A model generated the notes under the pieces. That model saw only the letters and a program-made list of their open reading frames with translations, did not search any database and had not been told where the DNA came from. The translations under genes and the position numbers were made by a program. A DNA stretch of 64,000 bases from Clostridium sp. Marseille-P2415 (lineage in GTDB: Bacteria > Bacillota > Clostridia > Lachnospirales > Lachnospiraceae). Each line of letters opens with the position of its first letter. Positions within the stretch are counted from its first letter, which is position 1. Positions 33,635-43,226 of this stretch are shown one piece after another. Location: assembly GCF_900155545.1 (NCBI RefSeq), contig NZ_LT732526.1, positions 652,484 through 716,483 on the forward strand, read 5' to 3'.

Positions 33635-36600
33635 ATGAGAATATCACATATGACGACAAATGCCTTTTGGAAAGGTGAATCAGGCGTCAGAGCCCTGGTG
33701 GAGGATCAGGGAATAGAATATCGGGCAAGTCTGCATATCAAGGGTAGTCAGGTTTTTGACTACTCTTGTTCCTGTGCTCAGGGGAATTCTTACCGGGGCA
33801 TGTGCCCTCACTGCAGAGCTTTGTATGAGGTCTATAAGGAACAGGGAGCGGATAACCAGGGCAGGCCGGTCACCACTTCCCAGCAGGCCAGAGCCATGAT
33901 CCGGGAATACACCAACCGTGAGGTGGCCCGCATCATGAGCGAGGGAGAAGAGGAAAAGATCAGGCTTTCGGTTTCCATGCTGGTCAGCCGCCGGGAAGTG
34001 AAGCTGGAATTTAAGCTGGGAAGGGACCGGCTCTATATGGTCAAGGACCTGGCAGCTTTTGCAAAGGCGGTGGAAAACGGTACCTATGTAGAATACGGAA
34101 AAAATCTGGCATTCCATCATAACCTTTCCGTGTTTGTAAAGGAAAGCAGGCCGCTTCTGGAATATATCTTAGAGATCGTGAATGCTTACTGCGAGCATCA
34201 TGAGCAGTTCCAGAAAAGCTCCTTTTCCACCCGCCCTGTTTTACGGTTCCTGAATTTAAGCCGTGCAAGCCGGGACCGTTTTTTTCAGATCATGAAGGGA
34301 ACGGTCCTGGAACTGGAGGATTACAGGGGACAGAAGCGGCAGCTGGAGATTGTGGACCGCAATCCGGCTCTAAGAGTTACCATAAAACGTCAGGGGCGGG
34401 AGGGCGTGCTGATATCCATTGACAGGGATCTTCTTTCCTTTGAAGGGGAACACCACCTTTACCTGGCGGATATGAAATATCTGTACTGCTGTGACCAGTC
34501 CTGCAGCGAAACGCTTGGGGTATTCCTGCAGCAGATGATGGAAGGGTATGGCACCGCTTATGAAACGGAAATCAATGACAAGGATATGCCTCTTTTCTAT
34601 GAGCGGGTGCTAAAAAGGATAGCGGCTTATTGCAGCATTGATTCCGGGGAACTGGATTTGGAGATATTTAAACCCGACGAATTAAAAGCCAGGTTTGATT
34701 TTGATTCGGACGGTCCGGAAGGGCTGGTTTTAAAGCCCACCCTGTCCTATGGAGATTATTCTTTCCAGCCTGTGGAAGATGAGCGGCTGCCCCGTACCGT
34801 GTGCAGGGATGTACCGGGAGAGTTCCGCATCAGCCAGCTCATAACCCGTTATTTTAAGTATAAGGAATATGAATCCGAGTATCCTGCCATACGCAACGAT
34901 GAAGAAGCGGTTTATCGTCTGTTAACGGAAGGCATGAACGAATTCATGGCTTTGGGCGAGGTATATTTTTCGGAATCCTTTAAAAAGCTGAAGGTTCTTC
35001 CGCCTCCGAAAGTCTCCATAGGAGTCCGCAGCGCGGGAAACTGGCTGGAGCTTCAAGTGGATACCGACGGGCTGTCCGGAGCTGAGCTTGCCAGGCTTTT
35101 GGCGGAATACAGCCAGAAAAAGAAATATTACCGTTTAAAAAACGGAGAATTTATAAGTCTTGATGATAACGGGCTGATGACGGTTGCAAAGCTTGTAGAT
35201 GGTCTTTCCGTTGACCGTTCAGATGTCCGGAACAAGTCGTTTTGCCTTCCGAAATACAGGGCGCTCTATCTGGATGGCCTCCTGAAGGAGGGGAATGGCA
35301 TTACGCTTTACCGGGACCGGCTCTATAAGGCGTTGGTCCGGGGGATGAAGTCGGTGGAAGACAGCGACTTTGAGATCCCGGAAGCTCTCCGCCATGTGCT
35401 GAGAGGGTATCAAAAGACGGGTTACCGGTGGCTGCGGACTCTTGACAGCTATGGCTTTGGGGGAATCCTCGCGGATGATATGGGCCTTGGGAAAACCATT
35501 CAGGTGATCGCCCTGCTTCTTGACGAGGCGGGGAAAATGGAACATACCACCTCCCTCATTGTCTGCCCTGCTTCTCTTGTGTATAACTGGGAAAATGAGT
35601 TTCACACCTTTGCGCCAAATCTTAAGGTTCTGACGGTCGCCGGTACGGCATCGGAACGTGAGGCACTGTTAAAGCATACGGATGAAGAAGATGTACTGAT
35701 TACCTCCTATGATCTGTTAAAGCGGGATATCGACCTTTATGAAGACAAATCTTTCCGTTTTCAGATCATTGATGAAGCCCAGTATATTAAAAACGCATCC
35801 ACACAAAGTGCTAAGGCAGTAAAGGGTATTGCCGCAGGCTGCAGGTTTGCATTAACCGGAACTCCTATCGAAAACCGCCTGTCTGAGCTGTGGAGTATCT
35901 TTGATTTTCTGATGCCGGGATTCTTGTTTTCGTACAAGAAGTTTAAAAAGGAGTATGAGCTTCCCATTGTCCGGGATCAGGAGCGGTCTGTATTAGAAGG
36001 CCTTCACCGCCTGATCGGCCCTTTTATTCTGCGGCGCCTTAAGAAAGATGTGTTAAAAGAACTTCCGGATAAGCTGGAAACTGTTATTTATTCCGCTTTT
36101 GATAAGGAACAGAAGGAGCTGTATGCGGCCAATGCGTTTCGCTTGAAGGAGGAGCTGGAAAGTCTGGAAGGCGGGACGGGAAGAGATAATATCCAGATAC
36201 TTGCCGGGCTTACCAGGCTCCGGCAGATATGCTGCGATCCTCATTTGTGCTATGAGAATTATAATGGGGAGTCGGCAAAGCTGGAAACCTGTATCGACCT
36301 GGTGAGGAACGGGGTGGAAGGAGGACATAAGATTCTGCTCTTTTCCCAATTCACCTCCATGCTGGAGATCATCGAGAAAAGGCTCAAAAAGGAAGCATTC
36401 CCCTACTATATGCTGACCGGATCCACGCCGAAGGAGGAACGGCTTCACATGGTGAATTCCTTTAAAGCTGACGATGTCCCCCTGTTCCTGATTTCCTTAA
36501 AGGCAGGCGGAACAGGACTTAACTTAACAGCGGCCGATCTGGTCATTCACTATGATCCGTGGTGGAATGTAGCAGCTCAGAATCAAGCCACGGACCGGGC

Positions 36601-36796
36601 TCACAGAATCGGACAGGAGAAACAGGTGTCCGTATTTAAGCTGATCACAAAAGGTACCATTGAGGAAAATATTTTAAGGCTGCAGGAGTCCAAGAAGGAT
36701 TTGGCGGAGCAGATCATAACAGAGGGAACGATTTCCTTAAGCAATCTGACCCGGGAGGATTTAATCGGGCTCCTGGATGAAAGAAAGGATGGATGA
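33635..36796 (+). CDS. SNF2-family helicase with SWIM zinc finger
   Basis: 1053 residues. The N-terminal SWIM finger (about 46-66) has CSCAQG ... CPHCRALY. A ~500-residue DUF-type middle region follows. The SNF2 ATPase has Walker A LADDMGLGKTIQVIAL near 612, DEAQ in IIDEAQYIKNA near 712, GTPIENRLSELWSIFDFLMP, and the helicase C domain ending QATDRAHRIGQ near 985. It is a DNA translocase-like protein of uncertain cellular job. GAGGAG lies before the ATG. The next gene starts within 4 bases of its stop, so they are co-transcribed. Confidence 0.93.
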   Translation: MRISHMTTNAFWKGESGVRALVEDQGIEYRASLHIKGSQVFDYSCSCAQGNSYRGMCPHCRALYEVYKEQGADNQGRPVTTSQQARAMIREYTNREVARIMSEGEEEKIRLSVSMLVSRREVKLEFKLGRDRLYMVKDLAAFAKAVENGTYVEYGKNLAFHHNLSVFVKESRPLLEYILEIVNAYCEHHEQFQKSSFSTRPVLRFLNLSRASRDRFFQIMKGTVLELEDYRGQKRQLEIVDRNPALRVTIKRQGREGVLISIDRDLLSFEGEHHLYLADMKYLYCCDQSCSETLGVFLQQMMEGYGTAYETEINDKDMPLFYERVLKRIAAYCSIDSGELDLEIFKPDELKARFDFDSDGPEGLVLKPTLSYGDYSFQPVEDERLPRTVCRDVPGEFRISQLITRYFKYKEYESEYPAIRNDEEAVYRLLTEGMNEFMALGEVYFSESFKKLKVLPPPKVSIGVRSAGNWLELQVDTDGLSGAELARLLAEYSQKKKYYRLKNGEFISLDDNGLMTVAKLVDGLSVDRSDVRNKSFCLPKYRALYLDGLLKEGNGITLYRDRLYKALVRGMKSVEDSDFEIPEALRHVLRGYQKTGYRWLRTLDSYGFGGILADDMGLGKTIQVIALLLDEAGKMEHTTSLIVCPASLVYNWENEFHTFAPNLKVLTVAGTASEREALLKHTDEEDVLITSYDLLKRDIDLYEDKSFRFQIIDEAQYIKNASTQSAKAVKGIAAGCRFALTGTPIENRLSELWSIFDFLMPGFLFSYKKFKKEYELPIVRDQERSVLEGLHRLIGPFILRRLKKDVLKELPDKLETVIYSAFDKEQKELYAANAFRLKEELESLEGGTGRDNIQILAGLTRLRQICCDPHLCYENYNGESAKLETCIDLVRNGVEGGHKILLFSQFTSMLEIIEKRLKKEAFPYYMLTGSTPKEERLHMVNSFKADDVPLFLISLKAGGTGLNLTAADLVIHYDPWWNVAAQNQATDRAHRIGQEKQVSVFKLITKGTIEENILRLQESKKDLAEQIITEGTISLSNLTREDLIGLLDERKDG

Positions 36797-36799
36797 GTG

Positions 36800-37420
36800 A
36801 TGAAAGTATTACTGTTAAACGGAAGCCCTCATGAGAAGGGCTGTACCAATCGGGCGCTGCTTGAGGTGGCAAAAGCATTGGATGGGGAAGGCATTGAGGC
36901 TGAGACCGTCCATATCGGAAACCAGGCGATCCATGGCTGCATCGCTTGCGGAAAGTGCGCCCAGACCGGCAGATGTGTATTTAAAGGCGATCCGGTGAAT
37001 GCGGTATTGGATCAAATGGATCAGGTGGATGGGCTGGTTGTCGGTTCACCGGTTTACTATGCCTCGGCCAATGGCTCGCTTTTCTCCTTTTTAGACCGTC
37101 TGTTTTATGCGGGAAGGGATTTTGCCTTTAAGCCGGCCGCGGCGGTTGCTTCTGCACGCCGGGCAGGAACCACGGCGACTCTTGACGCCTTAAACAAATA
37201 TTTTACCATCGCCCAGATGCCTGTAGTCTCTTCCAGATATTGGAATATGGTTCATGGAAGAACCCCGGAAGAAGTGGAACAGGATTTGGAAGGACTCCAG
37301 ACCATGAGAACCCTTGGAAAAAATATGGCATGGCTTTTAAAATGTCTGGAAGCCGGGAAAGCCGCAGGAATCAGCCTTCCGGCGCAGGAAGAGAAGACCT
37401 GGACAAATTTTATCCGGTAA
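36800..37420 (+). CDS. Flavodoxin-fold NAD(P)H-dependent FMN reductase family protein
   Basis: 206 residues from ATG at 36800. N-terminal flavin-binding LLLNGSPHEKGCTNRALLEV. A Cys pair, HGCIACGKCAQTGRC, typical of the iron-sulfur flavoprotein-like subgroup. Then VGSPVYYASANGSLFSFLDR. The electron acceptor is unknown. It directly follows the SNF2 gene. Confidence 0.88.
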   Translation: MKVLLLNGSPHEKGCTNRALLEVAKALDGEGIEAETVHIGNQAIHGCIACGKCAQTGRCVFKGDPVNAVLDQMDQVDGLVVGSPVYYASANGSLFSFLDRLFYAGRDFAFKPAAAVASARRAGTTATLDALNKYFTIAQMPVVSSRYWNMVHGRTPEEVEQDLEGLQTMRTLGKNMAWLLKCLEAGKAAGISLPAQEEKTWTNFIR

Positions 37421-37437
37421 AAGATGCAAAAATTCCC

Positions 37438-37488
37438 TTTACTTTTTCTCTGGGTAGTGTATAATGAAAAAGGCACTATATGTAGTGT
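37438..37488 (+). promoter_or_regulatory. nrdDG promoter with NrdR box
   Basis: TTTACT (37438-37443), 16-bp spacer, TATAAT (37460-37465). Immediately downstream, GCACTATATGTAGTGT (37473-37488) matches 14 of 16 positions of the NrdR box ACACWATATATWGTGT and covers the predicted start site, a position suited to repression. Only one clear box is visible; they usually come in pairs. Confidence 0.8.
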
Positions 37489-37535
37489 TTATAAAATCAC
37501 AGATACAAAATATAGAAGAGGTTAAGGTGACAGGG

Positions 37536-39665
37536 ATGATAAAGGTTCAAAAGCGTGACGGCAGAATTGTTGAGTATAACAGAGAGAAGATCATTACGGC
37601 TATCCGAAAGGCCAATGCAGAGGTGGAAGCCTATGAGCAGGCCGGCGAGGACATGATTGATGCAATCCTGGATTATGTGGAGGGCCACGGGTCCGACGTG
37701 ATTAACGTGGAGACCATCCAGGATATGATAGAGAGCAGTCTGGTGAATAAGAATAAATACACCCTTTCCAAGAAGTACATGATTTACCGCTACCAGAGGG
37801 CGCTGCTCCGTAAGGCCAATACAACGGATGAGTCCATCCTTAAGCTGATCAAGAACGAGAATAAGGAGCTGGCAGAGGAAAATTCCAATAAGAATACCAT
37901 TCTGGCTTCCACCCAGAGGGATTATATTGCAGGAGAGGTGTCCAGAGATTTAACCAAGCGGATGCTGCTTCCGGAGCGGCTCACCCTTGCCCATGAGCAG
38001 GGAGCCATTCATTTCCATGATGCGGATTACTTCGTACAGCCGATTTTTAACTGCTGTCTGATTAACATTGGGGATATGCTGGACAATGGCACGGTGATGA
38101 ACGAAAAGATGATTGAGAGCCCGAAAAGCTTTCAGGTAGCATGCACCGTCATGACCCAGATTATCGCAGCCGTTGCCAGCAACCAGTACGGCGGACAATC
38201 CGTGGATATCCGCCATCTGGGCAAATATTTAAGAAGAAGCAATGACAAATTCCATAAACAGATCCGTGAGGAATTCGGAGATATGGTAACGGACGAGATG
38301 GTGGAAAAGATGGCCGGTATCCGCCTTCGGGATGAACTGAAATCCGGTGTCCAGACCATACAGTATCAGATTAACACCCTGATGACAACCAATGGGCAGG
38401 CTCCGTTTGTCACCCTGTTTTTATGCCTTGACGATCACGATGAGTACATCAATGAAAATGCCATGATCGTAGAGGAAATCCTCCGTCAAAGGCTTGAGGG
38501 AATTAAGAACGAGGCCGGTGTTTATGTCACTCCGGCGTTTCCGAAGCTGATTTATGTGTTAGATGAAAATAACTGCTTAAAGGGCGGGAAATATGATTAT
38601 ATCACCAAGCTGGCGGTAAAATGTTCCTCCAAGCGCATGTATCCGGATTACATTTCCGCCAAGAAGATGAGGGAGAACTACGAAGGCAATGTGTTCAGCT
38701 GTATGGGCTGCCGAAGCTTCCTGTCCACATGGAAGGATGAAAACGGAAATTATAAATTCGAGGGAAGGTTCAATCAGGGCGTGGTAAGCATTAACCTGCC
38801 CCAGATCGGCATTCTGGCAAAGGGAGACGAGGAAACGTTCTGGAAGCTTTTGGATGAGCGCCTGAACCTGTGCTATGAGGCACTTATGTGCAGGCATAAA
38901 TCCCTGGAGGGCACTCTTTCTGATGTGAGCCCCATCCATTGGCAGTACGGAGCCATTGCAAGGCTTAAGAAGGGGGAGAAGATCGATCCGCTGCTCCACA
39001 ATGGCTATTCTACCATTTCACTGGGATACATTGGCCTTTATGAGACCACAAAGCTTATGAAGGGAATGAGCCACACGGCTCCGGAAGGAGAAGAATTCGC
39101 CCTTCGCGTGATGAACCGTATGCGGGAGGCCGTTGATAAGTGGAAAGAGCAGACCGGCCTTGGCTTTGGCTTATACGGAACACCGGCAGAATCCCTTTGC
39201 TACCGTTTTGCCAAAATTGACCGGGAGCGTTTCGGAATAATCCCGGATGTGACGGATAAGGGGTATTACACCAACTCCTACCATGTAGATGTGCGGGAGC
39301 ATATCGATGCATTCAGCAAGTTCACCTTTGAGAGCCAGTTCCAGAAGATATCTTCCGGCGGGGCTATTTCCTATGTGGAAGTGCCTAATATGAAGAACAA
39401 TCTGGAGGCGATGGAGGAAGTGGTGAAATTCATTTACGACAACATCCAGTATGCAGAGTTTAACACAAAATCGGACTATTGCCAGGCATGCGGCTTTGAC
39501 GGCGAGATCATCATCAACGACGACATGGAATGGGAATGTCCTCAGTGCCACAACAAAGACAAGAGCAAGATGAATGTAACCAGAAGAACCTGCGGCTATC
39601 TGGGAGAGAATTTCTGGAACACCGGAAAGACAAAAGAGATCAAATCCAGGGTTCTTCACCTGTAG
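37536..39665 (+). CDS. nrdD: Anaerobic ribonucleoside-triphosphate reductase
   Basis: Oxygen-sensitive glycyl-radical enzyme making dNTPs from NTPs. It has 709 residues from ATG at 37536; the in-frame ATG at 37464 lies inside the -10 box and is excluded. An N-terminal ATP-cone (VQKRDGRIVEYNREKI, about 1-90) gives allosteric control. Active-site region includes NCCLINIGDMLDNG. C-terminal zinc site CQACG ... CPQCH, then the glycyl-radical motif RRTCGYLGENFWN near 685-697. The activase nrdG follows 11 bases later. Confidence 0.97.
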   Translation: MIKVQKRDGRIVEYNREKIITAIRKANAEVEAYEQAGEDMIDAILDYVEGHGSDVINVETIQDMIESSLVNKNKYTLSKKYMIYRYQRALLRKANTTDESILKLIKNENKELAEENSNKNTILASTQRDYIAGEVSRDLTKRMLLPERLTLAHEQGAIHFHDADYFVQPIFNCCLINIGDMLDNGTVMNEKMIESPKSFQVACTVMTQIIAAVASNQYGGQSVDIRHLGKYLRRSNDKFHKQIREEFGDMVTDEMVEKMAGIRLRDELKSGVQTIQYQINTLMTTNGQAPFVTLFLCLDDHDEYINENAMIVEEILRQRLEGIKNEAGVYVTPAFPKLIYVLDENNCLKGGKYDYITKLAVKCSSKRMYPDYISAKKMRENYEGNVFSCMGCRSFLSTWKDENGNYKFEGRFNQGVVSINLPQIGILAKGDEETFWKLLDERLNLCYEALMCRHKSLEGTLSDVSPIHWQYGAIARLKKGEKIDPLLHNGYSTISLGYIGLYETTKLMKGMSHTAPEGEEFALRVMNRMREAVDKWKEQTGLGFGLYGTPAESLCYRFAKIDRERFGIIPDVTDKGYYTNSYHVDVREHIDAFSKFTFESQFQKISSGGAISYVEVPNMKNNLEAMEEVVKFIYDNIQYAEFNTKSDYCQACGFDGEIIINDDMEWECPQCHNKDKSKMNVTRRTCGYLGENFWNTGKTKEIKSRVLHL

Positions 39666-39676
39666 GAGGCTGTAAC

Positions 39677-40195
39677 ATGAATTATGCTGCCATAAAGCCT
39701 ACGGATGTTGCCAACGGTCCCGGTGTCCGCGTGTCACTGTTTGTCAGCGGGTGCACCCATTATTGTAAGGGCTGCTTTAATTCGGAGGCCTGGGATTTTC
39801 ATTATGGGCAGGAATACAGGCCGGAAACCACAAAAAAGATACTGGAGTATCTGGATCATACCTACATTGCCGGCTTAAGTCTTTTAGGCGGAGAACCCAT
39901 GCACCCGGAAAACCAGAAGGGAATCCTGCCCCTGGTGGAATTGGTAAAGGAACGTTTCCCGGAAAAGACAATCTGGTGTTACACCGGTTATGATTTTGAG
40001 AAGGATATTATGGGGGATATGGCAGGGAGTCTTGCGGAGACGATGAGGATTTTAGCGTGTCTGGATGTTCTGGTAGACGGAAAGTTTGAAATTGAAAAAA
40101 AAGACTTGAAGCTGCGGTTTAAGGGCTCCTCCAACCAGAGAATCATCAGGGTGCCGGAGTCTCTGGCTTTGGGGAAGATCGTATTGTGGGAATAA
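39677..40195 (+). CDS. nrdG: Anaerobic RNR-activating protein (radical SAM)
   Basis: Generates the glycyl radical on NrdD with a 4Fe-4S cluster and SAM. It has 172 residues from ATG at 39677 (TAGGAGG upstream). Cluster motif CTHYCKGCFN (CxxxCxxC), PGVRVSLFVSGC before it and LLGGEP later. A longer in-frame reading starts inside nrdD and is not used. Confidence 0.96.
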   Translation: MNYAAIKPTDVANGPGVRVSLFVSGCTHYCKGCFNSEAWDFHYGQEYRPETTKKILEYLDHTYIAGLSLLGGEPMHPENQKGILPLVELVKERFPEKTIWCYTGYDFEKDIMGDMAGSLAETMRILACLDVLVDGKFEIEKKDLKLRFKGSSNQRIIRVPESLALGKIVLWE

Positions 40196-40217
40196 ACTTG
40201 ATTCAGAAATCAAGATA

Positions 40218-40275
40218 AAGAAGGATATGAGAAGGGGAATGATATGCCATCGGTTTCCTTACTCATATCCTTCTT
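40218..40275. terminator. Long hairpin between convergent nrdG and MATE genes
   Basis: AAGAAGGATATGAG (40218-40231) pairs perfectly with 40262-40275 (14 bp); an inner AAGG/CCTT extends it. Probably bidirectional. No strong T-tract. Confidence 0.65.
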
Positions 40276-40291
40276 AAATTCATATTGGCTA

Positions 40292-41719
40292 TCAGGAATG
40301 CTGGACAGTCTCAAGGTATTTCTGCATGAAAGAAAAGGTGATGTCATATTGTCTGCATATCCTGTGGATTTCCACAAGTCCGATGATAAGGGCGAAAATC
40401 CCGGTAGCAATGTTGCTGACTGCCATGACTATCCCCACGCTGGTGCTCCCTAAATCTGTGAAATTCTGTAAATACCACAGCACAGGCACCCGGAACACAA
40501 AAACCCTGCAAAAGTTAATGGTCAGCGTGATTTTTGTTCTGCCAAACCCGTAAAGCAGCGCCAGAACCGCTGCATTGATGCCCAGGGGAATAGCCCCATA
40601 GGCTTCATAACGGTAGATAGAGGCGATCATCCTGCCGAATTCCCCGTCATTTCCGGCGAACAGGGCGCTGACCTGGTCTAAGAAAAACAGGGAGAAGGAC
40701 ATAAGCGTGGCTCCCAGTATGATGTTGATGAGCAGAATACAGCCAAATGCCTTTAAGGCCCGCTTTGGTTTGCCGGCTCCTACGCTCTGGCTGATGATCG
40801 CGGACCCGCCTTCCTGGAATCCGTTCTGGGGCATGGTGGTGATTCCGCCAATGTTATTGGATATGCCCAAAGCACCCACGGTCAGAGCACTGTAAATGGT
40901 ACTCATGGAGTTGATGATAACCTTGCCGAAAGAAAAAGCTATTTTTTCAATGATCACCGGTATGGATAGAAAAATCATGGGCTTTGTGACGGCTGGTTTT
41001 AAACTGATGCTATGGAACGAGAATCCAAATGCATTATCCTTCTGGTTTAAATTCACCACGGCAGCGGCCAGTAAGAAGGATTGGGAAACAATGGTTGCTG
41101 CAGAAATCATGTTGATTCCGGCTCCCAGTACATATACGAAAAGAGCCGTTAAGGACAGCTTGATGGCAATGACGCCCATATTTAAATGAAGGATTCTCCT
41201 GGAGTTACCCCGTGCCCGTTCAATCGCTATGTATACGTTGTTAAAAAAGCTGATGACCATTCCAATGAGCTCCAGACGGAAATACTGGGTTCCTTCTGCG
41301 ATAAAGCTTTCCGGAGTCCTGGCAAAACGGAGAAACTGGGGTGCTGCCGGTATGAGCAGAAGCAGGATGGCGGTTCCCAGGATCCCGCACATGGCAAATA
41401 AGCTGCTTACCCGTTTCTTTACCAGCTCATAATCACCGGCACCGTAGGCCTCGCTGATTTTCAAACTGGAACCGATGGCAAGACCTCCTCCCAGAGCGGA
41501 AAGCATTAAATTGATCTGGGAAAGATAAGCGACCGCTGAGACGGAGCTGGCGCTGATGTGGGCTGCCATCATGGAATCGAATATCTTAAAAAGCTGGTTC
41601 AGGCTCTGGTACAGGGCCAGAGGCGTTCCGACGTAGAGTACGACCTTCCACATATTGTCATTTAAGGCAAAATTGCGGAATTTTTCATCCTTGGCGGACA
41701 GATTTGCTTTGAGTGACAT
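40292..41719 (-). CDS. MATE-family efflux transporter
   Basis: Multidrug/metabolite exporter of the MATE fold, 475 residues from ATG at 41719 (AAGGAG 7 bases upstream). Twelve hydrophobic segments are expected. It opens VGTPLALYQSLNQLFKIFDS and has a mid-sequence NIGGITTMPQNGFQEGGSAI. Substrate unknown. Convergent with nrdG. Confidence 0.9.
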   Translation of the reverse strand: MSLKANLSAKDEKFRNFALNDNMWKVVLYVGTPLALYQSLNQLFKIFDSMMAAHISASSVSAVAYLSQINLMLSALGGGLAIGSSLKISEAYGAGDYELVKKRVSSLFAMCGILGTAILLLLIPAAPQFLRFARTPESFIAEGTQYFRLELIGMVISFFNNVYIAIERARGNSRRILHLNMGVIAIKLSLTALFVYVLGAGINMISAATIVSQSFLLAAAVVNLNQKDNAFGFSFHSISLKPAVTKPMIFLSIPVIIEKIAFSFGKVIINSMSTIYSALTVGALGISNNIGGITTMPQNGFQEGGSAIISQSVGAGKPKRALKAFGCILLINIILGATLMSFSLFFLDQVSALFAGNDGEFGRMIASIYRYEAYGAIPLGINAAVLALLYGFGRTKITLTINFCRVFVFRVPVLWYLQNFTDLGSTSVGIVMAVSNIATGIFALIIGLVEIHRICRQYDITFSFMQKYLETVQHS

Positions 41720-41856
41720 GTTTTTTCTCCTTTTGTACAATGGAATCTTGTGCATAAATAAGCATAAAGCAAAGAAGAAATAAAATCTACGAATAATATG
41801 TTGGATTTCACCCTTATTACAGAAAATTTGCTCTCTATTTTTAAATTTCAGGTTTT

Positions 41857-41903
41857 AACCGAATCAAGTAAGTAGCGATGCGGATTGCGAATATCCGCTT
41901 GAC
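41857..41903. repeat. Shortened copy of the intergenic repeat at 30181-30364
   Basis: AACCGAATCAAGTAAGT is joined directly to AGCGATGCGGATTGCGAATA TCCGCTTGAC, that is, the left and right ends of the 30181 element without its middle. TCAAG/CTTGA and GCGGAT/ATCCGC form a nested hairpin. Confidence 0.75.
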
Positions 41904-41953
41904 GTAGTGTGAAATTGTGATATAGTAACCCTTTGAAAGGCTGGTGATACCAA

Positions 41954-42640
41954 ATGATTCAGAAAAAAAAACATGGACAGATGTCAGAAGCGGTATCGAC
42001 CGGAATCATTCTGACACTCTCCGGGGGGTTACAGGATGCATATACCTATTATTTCCGGGGCAAAGTCTTCGCTAACGCACAGACCGGTAATATTATTATC
42101 TTAAGCAGCAATGTAATGGACGGTAACTGGCAGGGGGCATTTCATTACATCCTTCCAATTCTGGCTTTTGCATCGGGAATTTACGTATCTGAAATAATAC
42201 GCGGAATTTTTAAAGAACTTAATCTGCTGCATTGGAGACAGATTGTGGTGATGATTGAGATTCTGCTGCTTTTATTGGTGGGTTTTCTTCCGCAGTCCTT
42301 CAATATGGCGGCAAATGCCCTGGTATCCTTTGTCTGTGCCATGCAGGTGGAAGCATTCCGCAAGATGAAGGGAAGCGCTTTTGCCAGCACCATGTGCATC
42401 GGGAATTTAAGGTCTGCCACGGAGATGCTGTACCGTCACCGGCACACAAAGGAGAGAGGCAGTCTGGAAAAATGCCTCCGTTACTATGGAGTCATTGCCA
42501 TATTTGCCATTGGAGCCGGTGCGGGAAGCTTTCTGATCCCGTATTTCGCAGAAAAGACCATCTGGTTTTCCTGTGCACTTTTGATTGCCGCCTTCTGTAT
42601 GATGTTTATCCGGGAGGAGTCGGAATCTGAACGAAATTGA
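41954..42640 (+). CDS. YoaK/DUF1275 family membrane protein
   Basis: 228 residues with about six hydrophobic segments and the family opening LTLSGGLQDAYTYYFRGKVF, ANAQTGNIIILS, then a later FASTMCIGNLRSATEMLY. Function unknown. GAAAGG lies upstream of the ATG. Confidence 0.88.
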   Translation: MIQKKKHGQMSEAVSTGIILTLSGGLQDAYTYYFRGKVFANAQTGNIIILSSNVMDGNWQGAFHYILPILAFASGIYVSEIIRGIFKELNLLHWRQIVVMIEILLLLLVGFLPQSFNMAANALVSFVCAMQVEAFRKMKGSAFASTMCIGNLRSATEMLYRHRHTKERGSLEKCLRYYGVIAIFAIGAGAGSFLIPYFAEKTIWFSCALLIAAFCMMFIREESESERN

Positions 42641-42791
42641 AAGAAAATGTTACACAGGCTGAAAGATTGTATTTTCTGTATAAAAAGATTGCTCTCTTTC
42701 GTGGATTGTGCCCATAGGAAATCGGCATCTGTTCATTTATAATGCAAGCTGTAACCGGGAAATGAGATTAAAAAAAAGGAGGCACTTCAAT

Positions 42792-43226
42792 ATGGAATAT
42801 CGAAAATTTGAGCATACATTTGTAGTACGGCTGGATCCGGGAGATGAGATCCTTACCAGTCTGATAAAGCTATGCAGGGATGAAAAGATCGGACTTGCTT
42901 CCGTTACAGGACTTGGCGCCGTAGGAACGGTCCAGCTGGGTGTCTTTGATACGGAAAAAAAGCAGTATTACAGCCGGGAATATAAGGGACTTTATGAGAT
43001 TGCCTCTTTAATGGGCAGCATCACAAAAAAGGAAGGGGATCCATACCTCCATCTTCATATGGTAATTGGAAATCCCCAAACAGGAGAATGCCACGGCGGA
43101 CATTTGGGCCGGGCCGTCATCAGCGCTACGGGAGAACTGGTGCTGACGGAAATTCCGGGAGCGGTCGGGCGCAGGGAAGATGAAGCAATCGGATTAAATC
43201 TGTTTCAGTTTGATGCGGAAGCTTAA
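42792..43226 (+). CDS. PPC/DUF296-domain protein
   Basis: 144 residues from ATG at 42792 (AGGAGG 9 bases upstream). DUF296 (plants-and-prokaryotes conserved) features: VVRLDPGDEILTSLIKLC, ASVTGLGAVG and HLHMVIGNPQTGECHGGHL, whose His residues may bind metal. Some relatives bind DNA through an added AT-hook, which is absent here. Its stop overlaps the end of the convergent LysR gene. Confidence 0.88.
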   Translation: MEYRKFEHTFVVRLDPGDEILTSLIKLCRDEKIGLASVTGLGAVGTVQLGVFDTEKKQYYSREYKGLYEIASLMGSITKKEGDPYLHLHMVIGNPQTGECHGGHLGRAVISATGELVLTEIPGAVGRREDEAIGLNLFQFDAEA

